Shown here: piece after piece, positions 43,901-55,900 of the stretch
Layout of the letters: the number at the start of each line of letters is the position of its first letter
Position numbering within the stretch: position 1 is the stretch's first letter
DNA from: Eremophila alpestris peregrina
Taxonomy: Eukaryota; Chordata; Aves; Passeriformes; Alaudidae
Reading direction: 5' to 3'
Length of the DNA stretch: 64,000 nt
NCBI GenBank assembly: GCA_009792885.1
Contig: WMCF01000067.1
Location: 1,902,016-1,966,015 of the forward strand
Program-made: the position numbers and the translations under genes
The notes under the pieces: generated by a model
Databases searched by the model: none
Told to the model about the DNA's origin: nothing
Seen by the model: the letters and a program-made list of their open reading frames with translations, nothing else

Positions 43901-46900
43901 AAGAGTTAGTGGAAATGCCTAACTCAAGGAAACATTTAGCCAACAGCCTGCCTTGCACCCCAACTAAAGTTGACTGATCTTTGGTAACACCAGAGGAACA
44001 AGACATTGCAGGGAAGGAATAATTTAATTACCCTATTTACAGTAACATAAATCACAGTATACACAGGGGAGATTCAGTGTTCAACCAGCAGCAAGACTAC
44101 AACAGCTCAGTCTGACATAAAGCACGGCAGTGCCTCAGCTCTCAGCTCAGAAGACAGGGTACAGTGTTTGATTCCAGTGATACTGAGAGATAGAAATTAT
44201 TGGAGAACAACCTAATTATTGAGGGGGAGGAGGAGCTAGGAAGGCCTCAACATTTAGGGTATTTCAGACTCCAATAAAGATGCTAAAAACACACAACAGT
44301 CCTATTTCTGAAAACAGTATCTGGGTATTCAAGATGTCAACCTGAATATGCTCCAATAGAAAGGACACAACTTGCAGCTCCCTGGGCAATAAAACCTCTA
44401 CAGCATATGCTTTAATTCCTAGATCTGCTTCGTGCAAAATGCCCCCAGCACACCCAAAAATCTGCCATTGCACAAATAAACAGAGGCTGCAGTAAATTAA
44501 AAAAACAGAAACATGGAGCTGCCACAGCCAATGCCGCAAACAGCATGTGGCTCTTGCTTTATGCACAACACCAGAATTTACTGCAATTAAGACATACGTT
44601 CTAAAATTATAAACATGTGACCAGACAAAGCTTGACTGGTTTTAACAAACTGCTAATTAAACTGGAATCCTCTTATCCCCTCTCTCTCCCTTTAGCTGAA
44701 TGAAGCAGCAACTGTTACAGCATAGTAGCTCATGCAAAATAGACACAGAACAACAGGCTTTCCTGTTAGGTCAGCGTTAAGCGGGGGAATCTCCCGTGTG
44801 CGCTGGCTCTGGCAGCAGAGGAGGGAGCGCACAGCAGAGAGCACAGCTGGCTGCTCGGTGCCACGCTGCATTCTTACAGACCTACCGGCTCTTCCAGACA
44901 TGAAAGCCGCCCCTCGCGAGCTTTAGGGCTGGGTTCAAAACGAGGGTGCTAAGTAATTCATCCCACCCAGGGGGTGGAGGAAGGAGAAATCCCAAACAAT
45001 ACAGACAGAATCAAACAAAAATCCCTCACCCTTTCGTCCCCCCTTCCAAACTTCTCTCGACTCCTCCGTTTCCCATCGCCCTCAGGATTTTCCTGTGCAG
45101 CAAGGCAGCTCTGTTCAGCCTCTAACCGGAGGCGAACCGAACTAATGAAATAAGTATTTCCCAACCACGACGGCAAATGTCATCAGAGCTCATCTCCCTC
45201 CCTGCGGCTCGGAGCTGCGATGAGCCCAGCGGCGCCCGCAGCCCGCCCAGCACCGGGGAAGGGATTCCCCGCAGGTCACGGCCAGCTGCTGGGGAGGCTT
45301 TGGGTACCCGCGGAACGAGAAAGGGCAAAGGCACGGCACACCGCGGAACGCCCTGCAGGCAGGCAGGGGAGCCGGCAGCTGTTCGTGCTGCTGCTGCCGC
45401 GGGCACAGGGACCCAACTTCCTCCGGCACCGCATCTGTCCCCGCGGAGCCCCGGCCTCCCCGCGGGGCGGCAGCCGCAGCGCGGCTCCCGGCTCCCCCGT
45501 GTGCGGGGGAAGTTCCCCGAGCCGCCCCCCGCACTCACCATCACCGGGCGCGGGCTGGCTCCGCCGGAGTTCCCCGGCGGCCGCGGAGCCGGAGCGCGCC
45601 CGCCCCGCCCGGGCCCCGCGCCGCCCCCGCGCCCCCACCTGACCGCCCCCGCCCGCCTCACACTTCCTCTCGCACCGGAGTTGCCCGAGCCCTGGAAGCC
45701 GCATACCTCGGATTTCCTGCCGCCGCGGATAGTTATTTATTTTATTTCTCCCTGTGTTCGCCGCCGGGAGGCTGCGGGCCGGGGCCGGCCGTGCCTGACA
45801 AGAGGATGCCGGAGCCGGTTACCGCCGAGCCTGGCTCGCAGCCATCCCGCTCAGGGCAACGGAGCCGACAGCTGCCGCTGTCGGTTCGCGAGCATTAATA
45901 AAAACCAGCTATCTGCTCCCACCTGTCCGCCAAACCTTCCCGAAATATTCCCTGACCCAGTTTAACCCCGCGGGTGCCGCTTCACCGCCCTTCACCTCGC
46001 CGCCACCGAAGGCCCGTCCGTGACCTATTTTTCCCCGGCGCGGCCGGCTCGCTGCTGCGCCCGCAGCGCCGAGGCGGCGGGGCCCGCCGGGATGCTCGGA
46101 GCGGAGCCGAGCCCGCCGCCCGCCGCCTCCCCGCCGCAGCTGCCGCCATGGCCGGGAGCGGGGCCGCCCCCGCCGCGGCACGGCCCGCACCACACAGCTA
46201 TCCCCNNNNNNNNNNNNNNNNNNNNNNNNNNNNNNNNNNNNNNNNNNNNNNNNNNNNNNNNNNNNNNNNNNNNNNNNNNNNNNNNNNNNNNNNNNNNNNN
46301 NNNNNNNNNNNNNNNNNNNNNNNNNNNNNNNNNNNNNNNNNNNNNNNNNNNNNNNNNNNNNNNNNNNNNNNNNNNNNNNNNNNNNNNNNNNNNNNNNNNN
46401 NNNNNNNNNNNNNNNNNNNNNNNNNNNNNNNNNNNNNNNNNNNNNNNNNNNNNNNNNNNNNNNNNNNNNNNNNNNNNNNNNNNNNNNNNNNNNNNNNNNN
46501 NNNNNNNNNNNNNNNNNNNNNNNNNNNNNNNNNNNNNNNNNNNNNNNNNNNNNNNNNNNNNNNNNNNNNNNNNNNNNNNNNNNNNNNNNNNNNNNNNNNN
46601 NNNNNNNNNNNNNNNNNNNNNNNNNNNNNNNNNNNNNNNNNNNNNNNNNNNNNNNNNNNNNNNNNNNNNNNNNNNNNNNNNNNNNNNNNNNNNNNNNNNN
46701 NNNNNNNNNNNNNNNNNNNNNNNNNNNNNNNNNNNNNNNNNNNNNNNNNNNNNNNNNNNNNNNNCCCTCCCCAGCTCCTGCGGTACCGGGGGTGCTGCTG
46801 GCACCGTTCTCACACTAGTCCTTGGCCACTTCTTTCGTTACATCCTTCTGCACTTCTCAAACTCCTTGGAGGAGAAAACAAAATATTCCCCCCTTGTCCC

Positions 46901-49900
46901 TTCCCCCGGACTTCGCTCTCCCTACTTTTGCTGATTTCGGTCAATCCCCCATTAAGAGACCCAAACGTGTGCCAATCCGCTGTCAACCTCGGTCCGTGTA
47001 ATCCTGCCCCGCTAACTCACTGATACATCTTTCTCAATCTCGGCTCAGCACAGCTAAACTCATCTTCTTTTCCCAGCCACTGATCCAGGCTCTGATCCAG
47101 ATTACCTTCATCTCAGAAGTTTAAACATTTTATCTTTACTTGCTCCTTTCTCTCCCTTTTGCAGGCAGGGCAATTGCTTTGACCTCTTCCTTGCCATTCC
47201 AAGCATTGCAAGGACTTGGTTTGGTTTGGATTTTTAACCTCTCTCACTTACTAGGATTATTCTGAAGTGCTCAAAACCCATCCTGTTTACTAACACCTCG
47301 GGTTTAATACCTTGCTTCTCAACCACTACATCCCCACTGTAGGTAGAAATCAGGTCCTAACATTATCTTCCCGTCATTTTAGCCACTTTTTACCCACCTT
47401 TCCATTCCTTCACGTTCCTATTTTCTTAGCAGAGCAGTTCCAAGGACTCTCACACTGAAAACCCTCCACACTTTGGCACTTCCTACTTATGTGTGTACAC
47501 ACACTTCCATGCTTAACAGCATATTGAAAAAATAGCTAAAGAATAATTCAGCTACTCTATTTACATTTTATAAAATTATATTAATCAACAATACTCTGTC
47601 CTATGTCTCCACTTAAACTGTAAGACAGACTGCTTTTTGTTTTAAAGCTAAGATTTCACTATGGGCACTGCCACTCTCTAAAATAACCCATGTCTTCACT
47701 GCCTCTCACATCTCTCCACCAAAGGCAGTAACAAATTCTATATTGATTAACAACACAATTTTGACACTACCACTTCCAAAATCCATTAACCTTTACTCTT
47801 TTGACTGCATAACACAGATTTACATTTTAAATACAGAACTGAAATGAATACTTACTTTCTATGCATTTATGCAAATAGGCTTCTTTCTGACCTGCCCTTT
47901 TTCATCTGCTCCTTTAGTCACAGCAGAGCTCCCATCTCCCCTATTACACTGGGGCTTTTTCCTATGTATTGTCATTTTTAATGCAAATTAAGTAGCTGCT
48001 GTACCTGGAATTAAATACACTGTAGGTGTTCACTAATTTGAAATTGTCTCTTTATCTTTAAAGTTTAAAAGGGTATGTTTTTCACCATGTATTATCTTTG
48101 ATTCTGTCCAGTTCCAAAGGTTTCTTATCAACTTTTTTTCTCTCTGAGTGGCATTTTCACTAATCACCATGGTCTTTCCCATGTTTGCATTGCAGACTCC
48201 TACAGCATACATCAGTCAGTTGTCTGAAGCATCACAAGCAGAAGGAATTTTGCAATATTTGCATGTGCAGCTGTACATAACTTACAGTGCTACTGAGCAA
48301 AATAATTCCAAATTAGTTACCTAAAAAACACATCTGCTCAAGGGAAGTGGCATCCCCTGTACCTGTGGGAACCAACAACACACCACAGGGTTTTCACATT
48401 CTGGATATGGGCCATGTTATAGAGATGCTCCAGATTCAGGAGGGTTGTGAAGAACAAGTGGATAAAACCACCTGGTGCTCATAGACAGGGATTAAACCTT
48501 TGGATCTGGTGTCAGAAATGTCCTTGAGTTATTCCCAGGCACCCACACACATCCCTGGAAGCTGCAGCCCTGGTTCAGTTCCTGCTGCCAGGCTCCTGCA
48601 GAGGGTGGCTGGCACATCCTACCAAGTGTTCATGGTTCAGACACAACACCACCTAAAATCAAAGGCCTTTCCACTCCTTCCCTTTATACACAGCAGTATT
48701 TGGGACACAATACTGGAGTCTTCTGGCTGATAGAGGATAAAAGATGATACACTATTTTCTTGCTTTATTAGTTGGAGACACTGTGCAAATGAGGGCTGTA
48801 GAAACAGCTAACTTCTACTGCTTTTTAAACTGAATTTAGGTGATACAGGAACAAAACAATGCAGCTTTATGCATTTTGGCAAGGAAGGATGGATGGGAAA
48901 AAGACTGACAGAGCAATTACAGGGAACTTGAAACATGCCCAGAGTCAACAAGATGACCTAACATTTGTCCTTTTAAAAATAAATACTCAGAATGAATAGT
49001 TTCAGCTCAGCAAACCATCTCTGAGAAAGGAAAATAATCATCCTAGGTGCAACTGGTAATCCTCAAAGCCCATGTCCTATACTTGTCCTCCAGTTTTGGG
49101 AAAGGATGAGTGCAAAGCACTATTCCAGACCATTAAAACTGTACTGCACTCCCTGTTTCCTACTTCGAGCCTCATTTAAATTTTTTGTTTAAAAATCTTC
49201 CTAGCTTCAAATCATAACAATCAGAAGAAGTTTGATGAACACCTCAGCCAGAATCAGGCACAGCTCCAGCATGTGCTCTCCAGTGCCACAATACCAGGAG
49301 CCAGATGGAAATGATTTTACACTTCTGCACACTGGGATTTCTCCATGAAATGTTCTAGGGTGGATAATGAATGTTCAGAAAGATTACAGGCCTCTCTGCA
49401 CTGCTGAGATAAGGGTGCCAGCTTTCCTTGCAAACACAGCATATGAGTTTGTTAAGGTCATTTGAAATTCTGTTCCATTTTCAAATGCTTTTTTTTTCCA
49501 GTTTGAAGGATATGCACTGTAAATCCTAGCATGAACTCTATTTCCACTTAGCAGAGGTGGATTTCAACTCTTGTTTTTAAGGAAGTAAGACATTGTTTTC
49601 ACTTACAGATGACTTCTTTTTTCCTTGTAAAGATAAGGAAGTAATCTGAAGTTTCCAGTTCATTGCAAGTCCTACAGGAACTAGAAAGTATCATTCCTCC
49701 AGCAGCAGTATTTGCCTCCTTTAAATCAGGTATTTTCAATCTCCCAAAGAGTCAGATAACAACAGCTACCAGATTGAAATATTTGCCTAGAAACCTCTGT
49801 CTAATCCAGAGTGGCAGGTTTTTGGTCTTATGTAAGTATTTTCCAGGAAAATTTCTCTTTTTCATCAGTTCTGGAAGTGAATTTGACATAATTTTATACC

Positions 49901-52900
49901 CGAAAACTTACTCAAAACAGCAATTTCTACAGATAAAGCTATTATTTTGGGAATTTCAGATGGATCATATGCTGTCTGTCTAGAGACAAACAAATGTAAA
50001 ATCATATCAAATGATTTATCTATACATGACACTAGAACTGTTGCTCTCAAAAGGGCAAATGGAAGAAGAAAGAAAAAGTGCAAATGGAAAAATGGGAAAG
50101 GAGGATGTGAAAAAAGTAGCAACAGGAATAAATGAAGCTGAAAGGAGACTTGGAACAGAAATGTGCAGTTCATCCTCTTGCTGTCTTCACCTTGCTGCCC
50201 ACATACTTAACAGACTTCAGATTCAGATTCATCTCCTGGTGGGCCTTTCATTTTGTCAGCTGCAGTCTGCTGCTGGAGACAGCTCTCAGACAGAAGTTTG
50301 CAGGAAGAAAGACACTCTGCTTTGCTTTACCTTATCGATTTGAGAACATACAGAGGCAGGAAGTATTATTCTGGCTCAATTATTCACAAAAAGCATGCAG
50401 AGACTTGTCAGATTTTGAAGGGAGAGAAGTGGCACATTGAGAAGATAGTGACAAAATAACCCAGAAAATAGGCCTGCTTGGGAAAGGTTTACCTGCCTAC
50501 CCTGTCACTGTGATGCTCAACCCAGAAAACAGTGGCTGTGGCTTCTAGCAACCATTTCAGGAAGGCAGCACTACTCACTGACTACTGATTTACAAAGCAC
50601 AAACCCACCCTCCTGCTTCAAATGATTTCTCCCACACTTTGTCAGCAGAGCCACATTGATTGTCTAAATCCTGGCTGAGAACTCCCTGGGCAGGAAATGT
50701 GTAAGGAAGTTAAGTCCTGACTATATGTCTCCTCTTTTCTTCCCTAATTCAAATATTTTTTGCTTTCTAAGTGCCTGGGTGACACGGGGCACAACTTTTA
50801 TGGCACAGGAGTTGATATTTGTGAATGCCAGCAAGGGCAAGTGAGAGTTCTGAAATTTCACATCAAGACACTGATGTTCTCCAAAGCAATCAACACTGAG
50901 ATTTTTGGTAAAATCCTTCACTTGAAATTCTGTAACACAACCCAAGTCTGTTTTCTGACCAAGACTCCCTCCAGCTGGAACACACTCACTGCTGTTAATT
51001 TAAATTTCACTCAGTTTCTAATACTTTTATAGTTTAGTGTTCTGTTTACAAACTATACAGAATGTTGCTTATTTGCTCATGCAATTTAAATACTGAAAAG
51101 AAGGTTTTAAAAAAAATATTTAGTAAAAGCCTAAGCTTCCAAAATCTCTTTGTTTGAAATAAGCTTAACTTTCAGAAAATGTCTGTGTACATAGCTGCAT
51201 GTTTTATTTGAAACACTAGAAAACGTGAAGTATTATTTTTGTTGGTCTTGAAAGTAATTTTCTCTTTCATATAAATAATTCAGAAAAATGCCTTTGCTTT
51301 CTTATTAATTGCAAAAAAAAAAAATTACAATGAAAATACCCTGACCTGAAACCTGCTGGGAAGTCAGTAATTTTCAGTAAGACCTTTAGTACAGAGCTGT
51401 CAATCTAAGGGCAAACAAAGCCATATGTTTTTCTTTCAAACCTGTTGAAAAAACTACTGTGTTACAGGCATGAAAACAGCACCTTTATGTGTCACTAAAT
51501 ACAATTTTTAAGGATTAAGCTTATCCCATTGTCAGTATGTCAGCTTACAAAGCATTTGGAATGTGCATTTCATTGCAACACTTACATTCCCTTGATGAGT
51601 ATTTTCCCTTATGCTACCAAGAAAATACCTTTGAAATCACTGCACTGATTCACCTCAGAAACCCCAGGTTCATTATACAACCACAGGGGCCTGCAAACCC
51701 TGCTTCTCTTTCTAATCTGATTTATGATTCTATTCCAGCTTTTTTAACACTGAATCTGCCAGGAGCTGTGACACACATGGATTACATGGATATATTATAA
51801 AATATCTGCTCGATATTAGGCAGATCAGCCATGACAGAAGGCAGTGCTGGAGTGTCCCAAAGTTTGGGATGGCTGCACACATAAAAGCCTGGCCTATCTT
51901 CAGGTTTTTCCCAACTGGAAATTCTTCAGTCACTTCAGTATCACTGAAATAACTGGAGCCCAGTGATTCTGAAATGCTGTAGTTGATAGTTCTACTATTA
52001 ATTAAGAAAAAAATGAGCAACAAACTCCAACACATACTTTTAAACCCTTAGTGTAGTCTGTCAGGAGGAATAAACCAGGGATGTGTAAACAGAAATAATT
52101 TTAGCTGTTACACCAAGCTCATTAAATTATCTCAAACATCTGAATACTTAAGAAAATGCCATTGTATTAATGACTCCCACTAGTTTCAGTCTGCTAAACA
52201 GGAGATCACAGACTAAGTGCTAATTCACTTTGAATATACACACAGGGAGCAGCTGAAGAGATAAAGATTTAAATAGAAAATGACCTGGTAGGAGTTTTCA
52301 GTTCTGATTTTTACTGTGTCAGCAAACCAAATAGCCAGCAAAATTCATAATTCATTCTGAGCAACTGTTAGGAAGTGCTTCAAGTGAAAAGCTTCTGGTG
52401 GCTTTTTTTCCCCTGATTTTCCTTCCTCTAACCTATAGAAAAATGAAACAACTTCATAAAAGCTGAATTTGTGAAACTTTATTGACAAGAGGTGAGTAAG
52501 CAAACTGGAGGAGATGAAGTGGAGGCAACTGAAATGAACAAAGGCCATAAAGCTCCTGGAAAAAGCCATTTGTCACTCAAGCCCTTGCAGAAATCCCCCT
52601 GTCAGATCAGAGTAATACATGTGAGTGTTCAGAGGAGCACTGAAATACTGACCACTATGGGCTTCATGACTTTCACTCACCCACTCCATCCTATTTTGCT
52701 TTAATTGCTTTCAGGAGGCTGAGAAAGTCACCTTGTCTCAGTGGTCAGCCCCTGCTGCTCCCCACAGCAGCGACCACGCCAACTCCAGAAGTGTTCACAT
52801 CATGCCAGGAAATCCTACCTCCTCCACAGGAGCCAAAGAGTCTGGAACAATAACACACTATACAATATTCAACGTTTTTACTCCTCTAACTTCAGGAATT

Positions 52901-55900
52901 TTGCCAAAAGATGGAGTACTATTACTCAGAGAACTCCCACTTCAGTGCCCACACTTCAGCTCTGCAGTGACACTGCAGTCAGCCAGCAAACTGGGCAGCC
53001 TACACAGCAACAAACATGCTCCTGCCTGTCATCATCTGCCATCTTCTCCTTCTTAACCCTCTCAACTTGGCCAATTCTACCTTGCTGCAGCCATTAAGTT
53101 AAAAACATTTGTCTATAAATGCTACCTGCTTGCACAGGTACACACAGACTTGCATCATGCTGCTCTCATCCCACATTCTTTTTTTGCACTAAGGCAGTGT
53201 ATATCCATGGAAAATACTTAGATCCTTTTCCAGAGCACTGAAATTCCTGGAATATTTCTCATGAAATAACACTTCTTTAATAAAACGAAGTTAATTTCCC
53301 TATTAATTATCTTCTTTCTATAAGGATGAAAGTTATAATAAATTACCATAATTCCAGGTAAATTAAAACCATCACTGGTGCAGAAGGAAATTTTCATGGG
53401 GTTCTAGAGAGGCAGGATGAGCTGTTTGTCTGATGGAAGTGGGTTTGTGTTCCCTTACTGCCATTTGGGGTCTTTCACCTTCAGAGTCAGATTGGTGCTT
53501 TTATAGAGACAAGATACAGGAATGAAAAAATCTGCCACACCTGGAATATGGAACTCACAAGATATCCAAGCTGATATCTCCCCCAAAAGCAGGGGTGGAA
53601 ATATCCCCAAAATTGAATGTACAGAAGAGGAAACTGCCTTGGTTAACATCACAGAATCCTCTGAACAGACAACTGGTGCAAACAGCTCATCAAACAGCAC
53701 TGCTCATCTTGGCTTTATCACACACAGTCTCCCCTAAGAAGGAAGCACTGAAGAAAACTGCCCTGAGTATGTCTTGATTCTGGCCCTACACCCATTACAT
53801 AAATGTTCCTCAGAGTGATGCCACCAGTTTTAGAGCAAGAGAAGGGGTATTTAAAGACAAAAGGTACAACTTCCCCCCTTCAGACACATGCACTTTGTTG
53901 GCCTGCTCAACACTCCTGTGTGAACTCCACACATGGATATCAACAGGAATTCTGTGCCAAAGCTTCCAGAGAGAGACTGTAGGAATTTGTAGGAGAAAGC
54001 AGAGCTAATGACAGCTAATCAAAGATTCAATTTTATGTCTTGGATTTTCTTTAAATATTCTAGATTTAGTCTTTTCTGTGTTTGTTTGCTTGGTTTTGTT
54101 TATGGAGCAGTCCACACTGATGTAACTGTTCTTGCCATTTATTTCCATGATAAAACTAGGAGGAATAACTCATAGTAAGAACCTGCAAAAACTAGTCTGA
54201 TAAATGGGTAACAGACATATAACACACATGTAATATAAAAACATGTATTTTAAAGACCTTTAATGGATCATCACCTTTAAAACTCTGTTCTCCTACTGCA
54301 TTTAAAAATCTTAAGTTAGTTAAAAAATCCTATTTAATTTTTTTAAGAGGAAAGAAGCCAATCCAAGTGTAAAAGTAATCCCATTAAGTGTCTAAAGGTA
54401 GCTCTCCCACCCGTATCTGATACACAGCCAGCAGATGGAAAAATCAAATTATGGATTTATTCATTACACATTTGTAAAAGGACACTCATCACACAGTATT
54501 CCAGGAAGCCTCCACTTGTCAAATACTGTTTAGAGTGGGTGGAATGGTTGCTGTTACACTTTTAAGATTCAGGTTTAAAACTAACTGCTTTATGTCCTGT
54601 AACACTGCAATCTCCATGCCAATCTCTCTTCCACAAAGCAATAGCTTCATTTATTTCAGAGTTATTTGCTCCCTTGCTTACCTTTGCCTAGAAAATCATC
54701 TACTCAACAAAAGAAGAAACTTTTCCTAGGGAAACAGAATGGAAAGAAATAGCTGTTTAATATCCACTGGCACAAGTGACAGTTCCAAACCCCATGCTTG
54801 CATCTCCAGGGATTTAGATTTATTGGCATCTTTACTAGCTGGGTCTTGGAAGCTTGCAAAGCTGGCCAGGAAGAAGAGAGTGTATACACTGAGACAGAAA
54901 ACTCAGTGAACGACGGACATTTTTCACTGATGAGTTCTGTTTTTCCAAGAGGATGGAGTGAAGAACTGTAAATAACATGTTGGGCAGAGGTTGAAAAAGT
55001 TATCTAGCTTTTTATAGGCAACTTTAAGACTTCATTGCTTGCTGGGTTTCTGGTCTCAAGCCAATCACTATGAAAGTTTCACTTGCACATTTAACTCCTT
55101 GTTTTCCCTTCAGTCCCAGAGCTGCCTAAGAGTGAGCACACATGGGAGCAAGTGAGAGAGAATGAGATAACAAACTCCTCTCTACCTACTAAAAGCACTC
55201 TTCCAACTAAAATGTTAGAAAATCAGTGGACAGGGGAGGGATGAGTAGAATGACATTAACTTTACAGATGGAAAAACAAGGGGCAAAGATGGAAAACGGC
55301 TTTTTACTGACAAAAGAACAACTATCAAAGGTAAAGTCAGAAAAGAAATAATTTAATTTTAACTCTGACTGCAGGGACAACTGGTATCACACTTTCCTGC
55401 TTCCCCTTTCCCCAGTAGAGGCCATTTACCACACCAGACAAGAAAACAATGGACATTAATATGATTACTTGACTAAAGTATGTCCATTTTTGAAAAGCTA
55501 CCTTTTTCCACATAGAAACAGTTGGCCTATTTCAAACACAAAAACCTCAATAAATTCAATAGAGTCAGAGTCACTAATCTTTCATACATTCAGTTTCATA
55601 AAACTGACTTTCAGTCATGGTTTGAGAAAAGGACTGGGCTATGACCCTGTTATGGCATTGGGCTATCACCTCATTTTAATGAATCAGCTTGTCCAAATTT
55701 TAAGTGGTCATTTAAAATCAAAAAAAGCACCCCCAGTTTCTAGATTTGATGCAAAAAGTAACTCTGTGTATAAGAATCACATTTAATCAATACAAATATG
55801 CTTTCCTGAATCTGCAGGCAGGTAAGACAATGATTCTTTCAGTAGCAGTTCCTCTGTCCTATGGCCCAAGGACCATTCCATGATGAGTGCTGGAAGCACC

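Larger units (their letters stand above)
44770..47045. promoter_or_regulatory. CpG island inside the long CABIN1 intron
   Basis: CpG dinucleotides are dense, with long G+C-rich stretches and many GC boxes (CCGCCC/GGGCGG, especially 45590-45660), in clear contrast to the AT-rich flanks. An ETS-like CACTTCCTCT occurs near 45660. There is no TATA box at an obvious distance. In vertebrates such islands usually mark promoters active in many tissues or in early development. The known CABIN1 promoter should be far upstream, so this is likely an internal or separate promoter. The core is densest at 45180-46205 and is cut by an assembly gap. Confidence 0.88.

Noticed and set aside
45122..45661. A 179-codon minus-strand frame in the CpG island
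   Set aside because: It starts with GTG rather than ATG, and its apparent coding is G+C-bias. Only the ATG at 45541 and its donor are kept as a candidate.
45974..47023. Long plus- and minus-strand frames crossing the gap
   Set aside because: Most of their length is N; continuity through the gap is an artefact.
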